The notes under the pieces: model-generated
Told to the model about the DNA's origin: nothing
The model's database searches: none
The model's input: only the letters and a program-made list of their open reading frames with translations
Part shown: piece after piece, positions 16,757-25,054 of the stretch
Position numbering within the stretch: position 1 is the stretch's first letter
How the letters are laid out: each line of letters starts with the position of its first letter
NCBI GenBank assembly: GCA_049792875.1
Contig: JBARBI010000189.1
Location: 1-64,000 of the forward strand
From: Sulfotelmatobacter sp049792875
GTDB lineage: Bacteria > Acidobacteriota > Terriglobia > Terriglobales > Acidobacteriaceae
Reading direction: 5' to 3'
DNA: 64,000 bases
Made by a program: the position numbers and the translations under genes

Positions 16757-16762
16757 TATAAT
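16757..16762 (+). promoter_or_regulatory. Candidate -10 box upstream of the HAD phosphatase gene
   Basis: TATAAT, a perfect sigma-70-type -10 hexamer, lies about 55 bases before the ATG at 16817 in the divergent intergenic region. A weak TTTACA sits 20 bases upstream, a longer spacer than ideal. The assignment rests on sequence alone. Confidence 0.35.
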
Positions 16763-16816
16763 CGCAATCAATTCTTTTAATGGGGCGTTGACGTCTGGCG
16801 CGAATCGAATAGTGGT

Positions 16817-17671
16817 ATGGCAGACAAACTCTTGAAACGCTACATTTTCGCGAGCGACTTCGACCAGACGCTCACCTTCAACGATTCCGGATACGTGCTG
16901 GCCGAGCTGGTCGGCATTCCTACCGAGGAATTCGAGCGCAAGGCGAAGGGGATGGCCAAAATCAACCTGGTGCAGCAAGGCGCGGAGCTCGCCTACTTGT
17001 TGCTGCACGATCCGGAGTTCAAGGCCAAAGTCCGGAAAGAACATCTCCGTGAGGTGGGCAAGCGCATCCGCCTCAAAAGCGACATCAAGCTGCTTTACCA
17101 CTTGCTCGACGCGGGCATTGACGGCCACCAGTTCGATTTTTACGTTCTATCGGCGGCACCGGTGGAGGTCATTCAATCTGCTCTCGAGGACATCGTTCCG
17201 CGGGATCATATTTTCGGCACCGAGTTTCGTTACAAGCTGTCGGGTGAGATCGACACCATCGTGAGGGCCACTGCGGGCTACGGAAAAGTCGCCGTGCTCG
17301 ACCGCTTACTTGAACAACAGGTCGCCGGACCCGATCACGTCATTTATACCGGCGACGGCAGCTCCGATATTCACGTGATGCTGCACATCAACGCGCGCGA
17401 TGGACTCACCATTGCCGTCTCCGAGACACCGAATGTCTCGCAGATTGCGAAGCGGACCGTGCTTAGCACCAGTGCCCTCGCGGTGCTGGCGCCGATTCTC
17501 GAAGAGGTCGCGGGCTGGGAGCGCTATCGCATTCGCAGCTTCTTCGAGGCCAACGGGATGCTGATTCAGGAGTGGGAACGCGTCCGCACTGATTGGCTGA
17601 CCGTGCGCCCCGCCGCTGAGGCTGCACAGACCGAGGAAGCCCCTGCCCTGCCCCGGTTGGAGCGCGCCTAA
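16817..17671 (+). CDS. HAD-superfamily phosphatase (phosphoserine phosphatase-like)
   Basis: 284 residues, cytoplasmic. Motif I is ASDFDQTLT with Asp14 as nucleophile and Asp16 as acid/base, followed by a helical cap (about 30-100). Motif II is VLSAAPVEV and motif III/IV GDGSSDIHV. The layout is that of HAD type IB enzymes (SerB, MtnX). Substrate cannot be assigned, and DFDQT rather than DxDGT points away from canonical SerB. The hemerythrin-like gene follows 15 bases later on the same strand and may be cotranscribed. Confidence 0.82.
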   Translation: MADKLLKRYIFASDFDQTLTFNDSGYVLAELVGIPTEEFERKAKGMAKINLVQQGAELAYLLLHDPEFKAKVRKEHLREVGKRIRLKSDIKLLYHLLDAGIDGHQFDFYVLSAAPVEVIQSALEDIVPRDHIFGTEFRYKLSGEIDTIVRATAGYGKVAVLDRLLEQQVAGPDHVIYTGDGSSDIHVMLHINARDGLTIAVSETPNVSQIAKRTVLSTSALAVLAPILEEVAGWERYRIRSFFEANGMLIQEWERVRTDWLTVRPAAEAAQTEEAPALPRLERA

Positions 17672-17686
17672 GTCGGCGAAACCCGC

Positions 17687-18181
17687 ATGCTCCGCGACCG
17701 AAATCTGATTCCACTTTCCCGCCAGCACCAGCACGCTTTGGCGCTATGCGTTCGTCTAGATCGCGCGTCGCCCGTAGGCGACGTCGATCTGGAGGTGTGG
17801 CAGGCGGAAATCGCCCAGCACTTTCAGAGTGAAATCGGAATTCATTTTGCGGCAGAGGAACGCGCACTGTTCCCGGCAGCGCGAGCATTCCAGGAATTGC
17901 TCCCGCTGGTAGAGGATCTGCTGGCCGATCACGTGCTGCTCCGCAAATCCTTTGCGCAAGCGAGGGCGGGTGAGATGTCTGCGAAAGACTTGTCTGCCTT
18001 CGCTCAGCGCATGTCCTCCCACATCCGCAAGGAGGAGCGCCAGCTCTTCGAGCGCATGCAGGAATTGATGAATCAGGAGGACCTTGCGCGATTGGGCCAG
18101 AACCTGGAAGACGCGCTCAAAGACGCTGAACAGACCTGCATCCTGCCGGCGGAGGCAACCCGTCTGCGCCCCGCAAAGTGA
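17687..18181 (+). CDS. Hemerythrin-like (HHE) domain protein
   Basis: 164 residues forming a predicted four-helix bundle. Conserved di-iron-type ligands are visible: the His cluster in SRQHQHAL near residue 14, HFAAEERALFP, ADHVLLR, and HIRKEERQLFE. Such proteins bind O2, sense oxygen/redox or store iron, usually in the cytoplasm. It begins 15 bases after the HAD gene on the same strand and converges on the acyltransferase gene. Confidence 0.82.
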   Translation: MLRDRNLIPLSRQHQHALALCVRLDRASPVGDVDLEVWQAEIAQHFQSEIGIHFAAEERALFPAARAFQELLPLVEDLLADHVLLRKSFAQARAGEMSAKDLSAFAQRMSSHIRKEERQLFERMQELMNQEDLARLGQNLEDALKDAEQTCILPAEATRLRPAK

Positions 18182-18194
18182 GCCAGAGTGCGGT

Positions 18195-19997
18195 TCAGCA
18201 ACGTGCGGCCGAAGCGTGCATTAGCCGGAATTTGACGGCCGCTTCCCGACCCATATAGCGCTCCAGCACCACCGGTTCGGTCTGCCGCAAATCCACCACC
18301 ACCAGCCCATCAAGAACATTGGAGAATTTGCGGTCTACGTTAAAGCCCAGGAGTTTTCCACCGATCTTGGCATATTGCCGCAGCAGAATCGGCAGACCTT
18401 TTCCGTCGGCCTCCACGTCGGTGATGGGCTGAGAGAGTTCGTCCAGGTCGCGTAAGGCGTGAAACATTCCGCGGCAATCCCATCTTCGCAGCAGCCCGGG
18501 GCGAAACGGCCGCCGCGGCTCGATCCAGCCCGCCAGTTCGTCCTCTCGCATGCGCGCTTCGAAAAAGCGGCAAATCATTTCACGCGAGGCTTCGTTGTAG
18601 TCGTTGCTGATGCTGACCGCGCCGAACAGCACCGGGATCTCCGGCCTCCTCGCCACCATGCGAGCGATTCCCTTCCACAGCAACAACAGCGGTGCATATT
18701 GCCGTTGATACTCCGGCCGCACGAACGACCGCCCCAGTTCGAGCGCCGGACCAAGCTTCTGAAAGATCCTCTCGTCATAGCGGAACAGAGTGCTGGTGTA
18801 GAGCCCGCTGATCCCACGCTCCGCCAGAATCTGGGCCGTGTCCCCTGCCCGATAGGCCCCCACCAACTCCCGCTTCGTTTTGTGCCACAACATGATGTGC
18901 GAGTAGTAATCGTCGAAGGGATCGAGATCCCGGATCTTCCCCGTCCCTTCTCCCGCACCGCGGAAGGTCAACTCCCGCAACCGTCCCACCTCCAGCAGCA
19001 GCCGCGGCATTTCGTGTGCGGTTCCGAGGTAGACGGCCAGGTCGCCGTTCTCCGCCAGACACCGGTCCTTCGGCAGTTTCTCCACTTCATCCGCCAGCAA
19101 GTCCGGAGGCAAGGCGGCCGCCACTGGCTCCTGAATCTTGAACGCAAGTCGCGTTCGCAATGCCGTGTGCCACGACGCTTCCGGTTTACTGCGCCGTGCC
19201 AGCAAATAAGTCCTCCAGCGTAAATACTCAATCGCCTCGCGATCGTCGCCGATCGCCTGCAACGCACCGGCCGGAATCCCGCTGCCCACGCGTACTTCTA
19301 CGGTCCTCCCTTCCTGCTGCAGGAATTCCTGCAACAGAAAGGCCGTGCGCAGCTTGGGATGTAGCATCCCCATTAGTTGAAATCCAACGCCATTGCGCCC
19401 GCAGAAATACACCGGGAGAGCCGTGGCTCCGCTCCGGCGGAGCAACCGGACCGCTGTGTCATTCCACGCCGGATCGGCTATCGGTACGGCCGGCATCTGC
19501 CAGTGCGACACCTCGCCGGCCGGAAATATCGCGAGCATGCCGCCTTGCTGCAGCCAGGCCAGCGCCTCTCGCAAGGCTCGCCGGTTCGACGCCATCGATC
19601 GGTCGGTTTGAAATAGATCTACAAAAATGCAATGATTCTGCAACTCAGGTACATCCGCCAGCAGGAAGTTGGTCAGCACCTTGACGTCCGGCCTCACGCG
19701 CGTCAGCAGTACGGTGAGAATCGCACCATCCAAGACGCCGTAAGGGTGATTGGCTACCACCACAACCGGACCGCTCGAGGGAACCCGAGCTTGATCAGCC
19801 TCACCGACCCGGAGTTCGACCCGCATCTCGGCGAGCAAGGTGTCCAGACGGAACCCCTCAGGCGATTGCTGCACCCGCTGATAAAGGCTCCTAACCCTGC
19901 CAACGGGAGCCAGCTTTCCCGCCAAGCTGGGAAACTCAGTGACGCGTAACAGCACTGGGGACTGCGCCTGATCCGCCTGAAAATGGTCCGATGGCAT
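18195..19997 (-). CDS. Two-domain acyltransferase (PlsC-like + GNAT-like), OlsF type
   Basis: 600 residues. The N-terminal half carries a PlsC-like acyltransferase with VVVANHPYGVLDG and the later FPAGEVS. The C-terminal half (about 300-580) looks like the OlsB-type N-acyltransferase/haemolysin-like GNAT domain: LLEVGRLRELTFRGAGEGTG, DYYSHIMLWH, LGRSFVRPEYQ and PVLFGAVSISNDY. This order matches OlsF, a fused ornithine-lipid synthase that adds an amide-linked and then an ester-linked acyl chain to ornithine. Substrate is inferred, not shown; other amino-acid lipids are possible. The His-to-Asp spacing in the first domain is one residue longer than classical HX4D, as seen in this subfamily. Confidence 0.75.
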   Translation of the reverse strand: MPSDHFQADQAQSPVLLRVTEFPSLAGKLAPVGRVRSLYQRVQQSPEGFRLDTLLAEMRVELRVGEADQARVPSSGPVVVVANHPYGVLDGAILTVLLTRVRPDVKVLTNFLLADVPELQNHCIFVDLFQTDRSMASNRRALREALAWLQQGGMLAIFPAGEVSHWQMPAVPIADPAWNDTAVRLLRRSGATALPVYFCGRNGVGFQLMGMLHPKLRTAFLLQEFLQQEGRTVEVRVGSGIPAGALQAIGDDREAIEYLRWRTYLLARRSKPEASWHTALRTRLAFKIQEPVAAALPPDLLADEVEKLPKDRCLAENGDLAVYLGTAHEMPRLLLEVGRLRELTFRGAGEGTGKIRDLDPFDDYYSHIMLWHKTKRELVGAYRAGDTAQILAERGISGLYTSTLFRYDERIFQKLGPALELGRSFVRPEYQRQYAPLLLLWKGIARMVARRPEIPVLFGAVSISNDYNEASREMICRFFEARMREDELAGWIEPRRPFRPGLLRRWDCRGMFHALRDLDELSQPITDVEADGKGLPILLRQYAKIGGKLLGFNVDRKFSNVLDGLVVVDLRQTEPVVLERYMGREAAVKFRLMHASAARC

Positions 19998-20117
19998 TTC
20001 ATACCAATAACGCAGTCCCGTTGCGCCAGCATGAAGTGCAAGTTAAAAGCTGATGAAATGGATGCAGAGGAAGCAGGAGAGTAACCAGAGGTAACCACTC
20101 AAGGTTGCGCGGACCGA

Positions 20118-21869
20118 TCAGGCGTCCAGCCGATATCGAGTCTCGGCAAGCGCATAGAGCTTGCGCCACAGCAGGCGGTTAATCGTCACCACGGTCGCGG
20201 CCATCATCATGGTGGCGGCTAGCAACAGATCGAAATTGCCCGCATCCGTGGCCTGAGAGATAGTCGCTCCGAGCCCGACTGTGGTATAGATGTGGCCTTT
20301 GAAGTGAAAATACTCCGCGACGATGCTCGCGTTCCATGCCCCGCCGGACGCCGTTACCATACCCGTCACGAGGTAGGGAAAAATTCCCGGCAGGATCAAT
20401 TTCTTCCACCGCTCCAGCCCCCGCAACCGGAATACGGAGCAGCACTCTTTCAAATCGGTGGGGATCGCGATCGCTCCCGCAATCACATTGAAGAGGATGT
20501 ACCACTGCGTTCCCAACAGCAGGAGCACGATCGAGCCAATCCCCAGTCCGCCGCCAACGCGAATCAACAATAGGAGCACCACTGGAAAGAGCGCAGTCGC
20601 CGGAACCGAAGCGGCGATCTGAGCCAGGGGCTGCGCGATCCGCGCCAGGCGGGGATGTAAGCCAATGGCCACGCCGGCGGGAATCGTCCACAACGCGCCG
20701 AGCAGCAAAGTAAGATTCACGCGAACAAAGGTCGCGATTAGTCCGAGGCCGGCTTCCTGCAGTTCCGCCTTCTGCAGGCCGGTCAAAATCATCACAACGC
20801 GAACGACGCCATAACTAATCCCAGCCAGCAGCGCGACCGCGAGCACGCGCATCAGCCAAATCTTCCACAGGCTGCGCGGCTCGGCCTCATCGCCGGATCG
20901 CACGCGGGAAAAGTACAGCATCAGGCGCTCACTTAGGGGGCGCACGGTCTTCTTGCGAATCTGCGCCAGGCTGCGCGAATGTCGAATCAGGTCGAGCACC
21001 CAGGAGCGCGGGGCGTCGCTGCTCTCGACCTGCTCCACCTTGAATTTTTCCGCCCACGCGATCACCGGGCGCCAGACGAACTGGTCCAGCAGCACGATCA
21101 CGGCGATCATGGTGGCGACGCCCCAGAGAATGGACCGGGTGTCGCCCGCGCTGGCCGCAGTCTGCAGAAACGAACCCAGCCCGGGCAACCGGAAGTCGCG
21201 CGAACCCAGCACGAACATCTCGCAGGCCATCAGGAAAAACCAGCCGCCGGCCACCGACATCATGGAATTCCAAACCAGCCCGATCGCTGCGAAGGGCAAC
21301 TCCATCTCGATGAAGCGCTGCCACCAGCTGAACCGGTAAATCTTCGCCGCCTCCCGCATTTCTTTCGGAATGCTCTTCAGCGAAGCGTAAAAGCTGAAGG
21401 CCATGTTCCAGACCTGGCCGGTGAAGATCAGAAGGATCGCGCCAGCTTCTACTCCAAGCTGCCTGCCCGGAAATAGCGCGACCATCGCCAGCATCACTCC
21501 GGGAAGAAAACTGAGCACCGGGATCGACTGCAACACATCAAGGAGCGGAATCATGAATCGCTCTGCCCGCGGGTTGTACGCTGCCACATAGCCATACACC
21601 AGTGTGAAGGCGAGGCTCAATACGTACGCAATTGTGATGCGCAGCAGGGAAAATCCCGCATAGGCCGCAAGCGCCAGTGGACTGCGCGAGATCTCCACCT
21701 GCGGGGTGAAGGGGCCGAGCCAGGTTCGCCCAACCATCAGCACTCCGTAGAACAGAGCGATCCCCGCCCCGAACATGAGAAGGTCCGGGAGATACGAGAT
21801 CTCGATGCTGGGCAGAAGCGTCCAGATTCGATATGCAGAAAACCCTCGCAGGCTGGCTGATTTCCTCAT
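20118..21869 (-). CDS. ABC transporter permease, two fused BPD_transp_1 domains (NitT/TauT-like)
   Basis: About 583 residues from the ATG at 21869; a longer frame to 22001 overlaps the upstream ATPase gene and is rejected. Two homologous permease units are present (about 20-270 and 320-570). Each has a cluster of helices, and EAA-type coupling segments occur in both, for example EMREAAKIYRFSWWQRFIEMELP and DLKECCSVFRLRGLERWKKLILP (quoted in part). The gene lies 28 bases downstream of its ATPase. No periplasmic binding protein is near, so the substrate (nitrate, sulfonate or other) is unknown. Confidence 0.88.
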   Translation of the reverse strand: MRKSASLRGFSAYRIWTLLPSIEISYLPDLLMFGAGIALFYGVLMVGRTWLGPFTPQVEISRSPLALAAYAGFSLLRITIAYVLSLAFTLVYGYVAAYNPRAERFMIPLLDVLQSIPVLSFLPGVMLAMVALFPGRQLGVEAGAILLIFTGQVWNMAFSFYASLKSIPKEMREAAKIYRFSWWQRFIEMELPFAAIGLVWNSMMSVAGGWFFLMACEMFVLGSRDFRLPGLGSFLQTAASAGDTRSILWGVATMIAVIVLLDQFVWRPVIAWAEKFKVEQVESSDAPRSWVLDLIRHSRSLAQIRKKTVRPLSERLMLYFSRVRSGDEAEPRSLWKIWLMRVLAVALLAGISYGVVRVVMILTGLQKAELQEAGLGLIATFVRVNLTLLLGALWTIPAGVAIGLHPRLARIAQPLAQIAASVPATALFPVVLLLLIRVGGGLGIGSIVLLLLGTQWYILFNVIAGAIAIPTDLKECCSVFRLRGLERWKKLILPGIFPYLVTGMVTASGGAWNASIVAEYFHFKGHIYTTVGLGATISQATDAGNFDLLLAATMMMAATVVTINRLLWRKLYALAETRYRLDA

Positions 21870-21897
21870 GCGATCACGGTTCGATCGGGATCTCTTC

Positions 21898-23331
21898 TCA
21901 GGATTTCGGTGCGGGCTTCTCGACTCCTGGTTCTGATGCTGACTCCGACGGCACCGGTGGTTCGGTTTGAACCAGGCGGCCCTTCTCGCGGTCATAATCA
22001 AATATTTCGGCGTAGCGGCCCCAGTTCATCGCGGTCTCGAACTGGCGCTGCACCTCGTCTTCGGCAAAATGTTCGTCGAGAATGTCGTGAAAGAACTCGT
22101 CCGCCATCGAGTGATCGGACTTCCGTTTCAGGATGCTGTCAATCTGTTTCAGGATGGTCACATGTTCGAGCGCAGCCTGCCGGAACAGAATTTTGCGCTG
22201 CTGAATGTCGGCCTCGGCAAACGCCACTCCCTGAGGTGTAATCTGCACATCGCCCTCTTTCAGCCACGCGAACCCCAGCAAAACACAGGCCTCAAGAATC
22301 GGGAGCAGATCCTCGACGTCCATGACCAACTCTTCGGCCAGGCGGAACAGATCCTCGCGCCCGCCGCGGTCATGCAGCAGTTCTACCAATCCGGCTATTC
22401 CTCCCACGCGGGCATGGGGGAGCATCTGGTATCTGGCAGTACGGACGGGAGCCTCCTGCTTTTTGAGCGCATCTTTTGTTAACGCGCCCGTGGGCAGAAT
22501 GATTTCCGCGGTTGTCTCCGCATCGGGCAACGCGTGTTCCAACTCCGGCTCCGTCATGACCTTGTAGATGTAGTCGACCAGTTCTACAAAACGGGGAGAC
22601 TTGCGGTCCCGCGGATGCTTCAGCCGGATATTGAAGTCTGAACGTATGCGCGCGGGATTTCTCCCCAGCACCATCACCCGGTCGGCGAGCATCACGGCCT
22701 CTTCGATGTTGTGCGTCACGATGAAGATCGCATTGGCCGGCATTTTCTTGTTGAGCCAGAGCTCCATCAGTTCACCGCGCAAATTCTCCGCTGTGAGAAC
22801 GTCGAGCGCCGAGAACGGTTCGTCCATGAATAACACTTCCGGCTCCACAACCAGCGCACGTGCAAATCCCACGCGCTGCTTCATGCCGCCAGAGAGTTCC
22901 TTGGGATACGCCGTCTCAAAGCCGTCCAGACCCACGGTATCGAGGGTGCGGAGAGCGCGTTTGCGGCGCTCGACTGCCGGCACCCCTTTTGCTTCGAGCG
23001 GAGCTTCGACGTTATCCAGCACGGTCAGCCACGGGAACAGGGCGAAGCTCTGAAAGACAATGGCCACGTTGGGCATTTGTCCGTCTAGGGGTTTGCCGTG
23101 CCACAACAGCGTCCCCGAAGACGGTTGCGCCAGCCCAGTGAGCATGCGCAGCAGCGTGGATTTGCCGCAGCCCGACGGCCCCAGCAAGGCAACAATCTTC
23201 CCCGGTTCGATGGCGAGATTGGTCAGCCCGACAACCTGAATCCGCGTTCCATCCGCCTGTGGATAGGACTTCTCAACCCCGACGGCTTCGATGATCGGTT
23301 CGACGACCGGTTTGATGATCGCTTCGCTCAC
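21898..23331 (-). CDS. NitT/TauT-type ABC transporter ATP-binding protein with C-terminal AAA-associated domain
   Basis: About 477 residues starting at GTG 23331, which follows GGGAGAG by 5 bases; a GTG further upstream (23367) lacks such a site. The ATPase domain shows Walker A LLGPSGCGKST, signature LSGGMKQR and Walker B VLFMDEPFSALD. The C-terminal 200 residues match the AAA_assoc_C domain found on some nitrate/sulfonate ATPases, which may regulate activity. Followed closely by the double permease gene, so one ATPase polypeptide probably dimerises under one fused permease. Confidence 0.9.
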   Translation of the reverse strand: MSEAIIKPVVEPIIEAVGVEKSYPQADGTRIQVVGLTNLAIEPGKIVALLGPSGCGKSTLLRMLTGLAQPSSGTLLWHGKPLDGQMPNVAIVFQSFALFPWLTVLDNVEAPLEAKGVPAVERRKRALRTLDTVGLDGFETAYPKELSGGMKQRVGFARALVVEPEVLFMDEPFSALDVLTAENLRGELMELWLNKKMPANAIFIVTHNIEEAVMLADRVMVLGRNPARIRSDFNIRLKHPRDRKSPRFVELVDYIYKVMTEPELEHALPDAETTAEIILPTGALTKDALKKQEAPVRTARYQMLPHARVGGIAGLVELLHDRGGREDLFRLAEELVMDVEDLLPILEACVLLGFAWLKEGDVQITPQGVAFAEADIQQRKILFRQAALEHVTILKQIDSILKRKSDHSMADEFFHDILDEHFAEDEVQRQFETAMNWGRYAEIFDYDREKGRLVQTEPPVPSESASEPGVEKPAPKS

Positions 23332-23502
23332 GCCAACTCTCCCGCTCTTTCTATACACGAACCGCACCGAAGCGCAAAGCGAGGCCCCTGTAACACTGCA
23401 TTCATAATCGAAACTTGACCCGGCCTAATACCCTATGTCCCGCGTCCTTTGCGAGACTTGGGATTCTGTCTTCGACGACAATACAAGATCACCTGCAGCA
23501 GT
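23332..23502. other. Intergenic region with a partial palindrome copy
   Basis: No gene seen. The 16-base string CGCGTCCTTTGCGAGA at 23441-23456 matches, in reverse complement, the right arm of the palindromic element at 30052-30154. It is probably a decayed copy of that element. Confidence 0.5.
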
Positions 23503-25044
23503 TCACGCGGCGAAGCCCTCCGCCGCCAGGGCAGCAAACGGTTTGGGGAGCCGGTCGCTCAATTCGGCCAGGTGGGCCAATTTCGCTGCCAGTTCAGTCT
23601 TGAGCTGTTGCTGGTCGAAACGCCACCTCCAGTTGCCGCCGTGCAGGCTGGGAGTGTTCATGCGGGCCTCGCTGCCCAGTCCGAGCACATCCTGCAGGGG
23701 AATGATACTCAGGCTCGCCGGAGAACATTGCGCCACGCGGATGAAGGCCCAGTGAATGCCATCCTCGCAGTGCCCGACATAGGCCTCGGCGTTGCGGCGT
23801 TCACGCTCCGCCGCGCCAGAGTGCCACCAACCCGCCACGGTGTCGTTGTCGTGGGTGCCGGTGTAGATAACTTTACCCTCGGCGCGATGGGGCAGATAGA
23901 TGTGCGCGCCCTCGTCCCCGAAACCGAACTGCAGAACAGCCATCCCGGGAATTTGCAGCCGGTCCCTCAGCGCGTGCACTTCGGGAGTAATGTAGCCGAG
24001 GTCCTCGGCAAAAAAGGGCAGGCCGCCGAGAGCCTCGCGCAACTTCAGAAACAGGTCGTCGCGCGGCCCATCGACCCAACGGCCATTCACCGCCGTGGCA
24101 TCGCCCGCGGGAATTTCCCAGAACTGATCGAATCCGCGGAAGTGATCGAGCCGGATGTAGTCGCAGTTTTGCGTGGCCCAGCGCAGCCGCTGAATCCACC
24201 ATTGGTAGCCGCGCTGCTTCATCACATCCCAGCGGTAGAGGGGATTGCCCCAACGCTGTCCAGTCTTACTGAAAAAGTCGGGCGGGACTCCGGCCACCAC
24301 TTCCGGCTCCAGACTGTCGTTCAGGCGAAACAGTTCCTGGTGAGTCCAGACGTCGGCGCTGTCGTGGTTCATGAAGATGGCGACATCGCCCACGATGCGG
24401 ATGGCCCGCTCGGAGCAGTAGCGCCGCAACGCCCGCCATTGCTCGTAGAACGCGAACTGCAGTGCGCTTCGAATCCGGATGTCGCCCGCCAGTTCCTGAC
24501 GGGCCTTCTCTACCGCAACGGGCTCGCGATGCGCCAGAGCCTGCGGCCACTCATTCCAGCTTTCGAGTTTGTGCTGGGCGCGAAGCGCATCGAACAGGAC
24601 AAAATCCTCCAGCCACCAGCTATTTTCTGCGCAGAAACTTTCGTACCGCCGCAGCGCATCGCCCGAAGCCGAGCGCAGGAAGTTCCGGGCCGCCTCAAAC
24701 AACAGCGGCATCTTGTGCGCGAAGACCTGTTCGTATTCAACCGGACCGGACCCTGCAGCCGATGCCGAATTGGCTGCATCGACTCTCTGCAGGTCGATCC
24801 AGCCACGTTCGGCGAGGCGTTCCAGGCTGATAAGCAGAGGATTTCCAGCGAAAGCGGAGGTCGAGGAGTACGGCGAGTTGCCATAGCCGAGCGGCCCCAG
24901 AGGCAGAACTTGCCAGAGGCCCTGGCGGGCGGACGCGAGAAAATCAACAAACTGGTAAGCGGCCGGTCCAAAATCACCAATTCCGCCGCGCGAAGGCAAC
25001 GACGTGGGATGCAACAGAATGCCTGCGGCGCGCGGGAAAGGCAT
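23503..25044 (-). CDS. malQ: 4-alpha-glucanotransferase (amylomaltase)
   Basis: GH77 enzyme that transfers alpha-1,4-glucan segments between maltodextrins in the cytoplasm. 513 residues, normal for the family. Seen are the opening AAGILLHPTSLPSRGGIGDFG, LGPLGYGNSPYSS, the catalytic-region blocks YIRLDHFRGF and FFAEDLG, and TGTHDNDTVAGWW near the end. It starts 10 bases after the stop of the PpiD-like gene and probably shares its transcript, an odd pairing functionally. Confidence 0.96.
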   Translation of the reverse strand: MPFPRAAGILLHPTSLPSRGGIGDFGPAAYQFVDFLASARQGLWQVLPLGPLGYGNSPYSSTSAFAGNPLLISLERLAERGWIDLQRVDAANSASAAGSGPVEYEQVFAHKMPLLFEAARNFLRSASGDALRRYESFCAENSWWLEDFVLFDALRAQHKLESWNEWPQALAHREPVAVEKARQELAGDIRIRSALQFAFYEQWRALRRYCSERAIRIVGDVAIFMNHDSADVWTHQELFRLNDSLEPEVVAGVPPDFFSKTGQRWGNPLYRWDVMKQRGYQWWIQRLRWATQNCDYIRLDHFRGFDQFWEIPAGDATAVNGRWVDGPRDDLFLKLREALGGLPFFAEDLGYITPEVHALRDRLQIPGMAVLQFGFGDEGAHIYLPHRAEGKVIYTGTHDNDTVAGWWHSGAAERERRNAEAYVGHCEDGIHWAFIRVAQCSPASLSIIPLQDVLGLGSEARMNTPSLHGGNWRWRFDQQQLKTELAAKLAHLAELSDRLPKPFAALAAEGFAA

Positions 25045-25054
25045 GTCACCGCCG

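Noticed and set aside
21870..22001. N-terminal extension of the double permease
   Set aside because: It overlaps the ATPase gene and encodes an Arg/Ser/His-rich stretch unlike a membrane protein N-terminus; the ATG at 21869 fits better.
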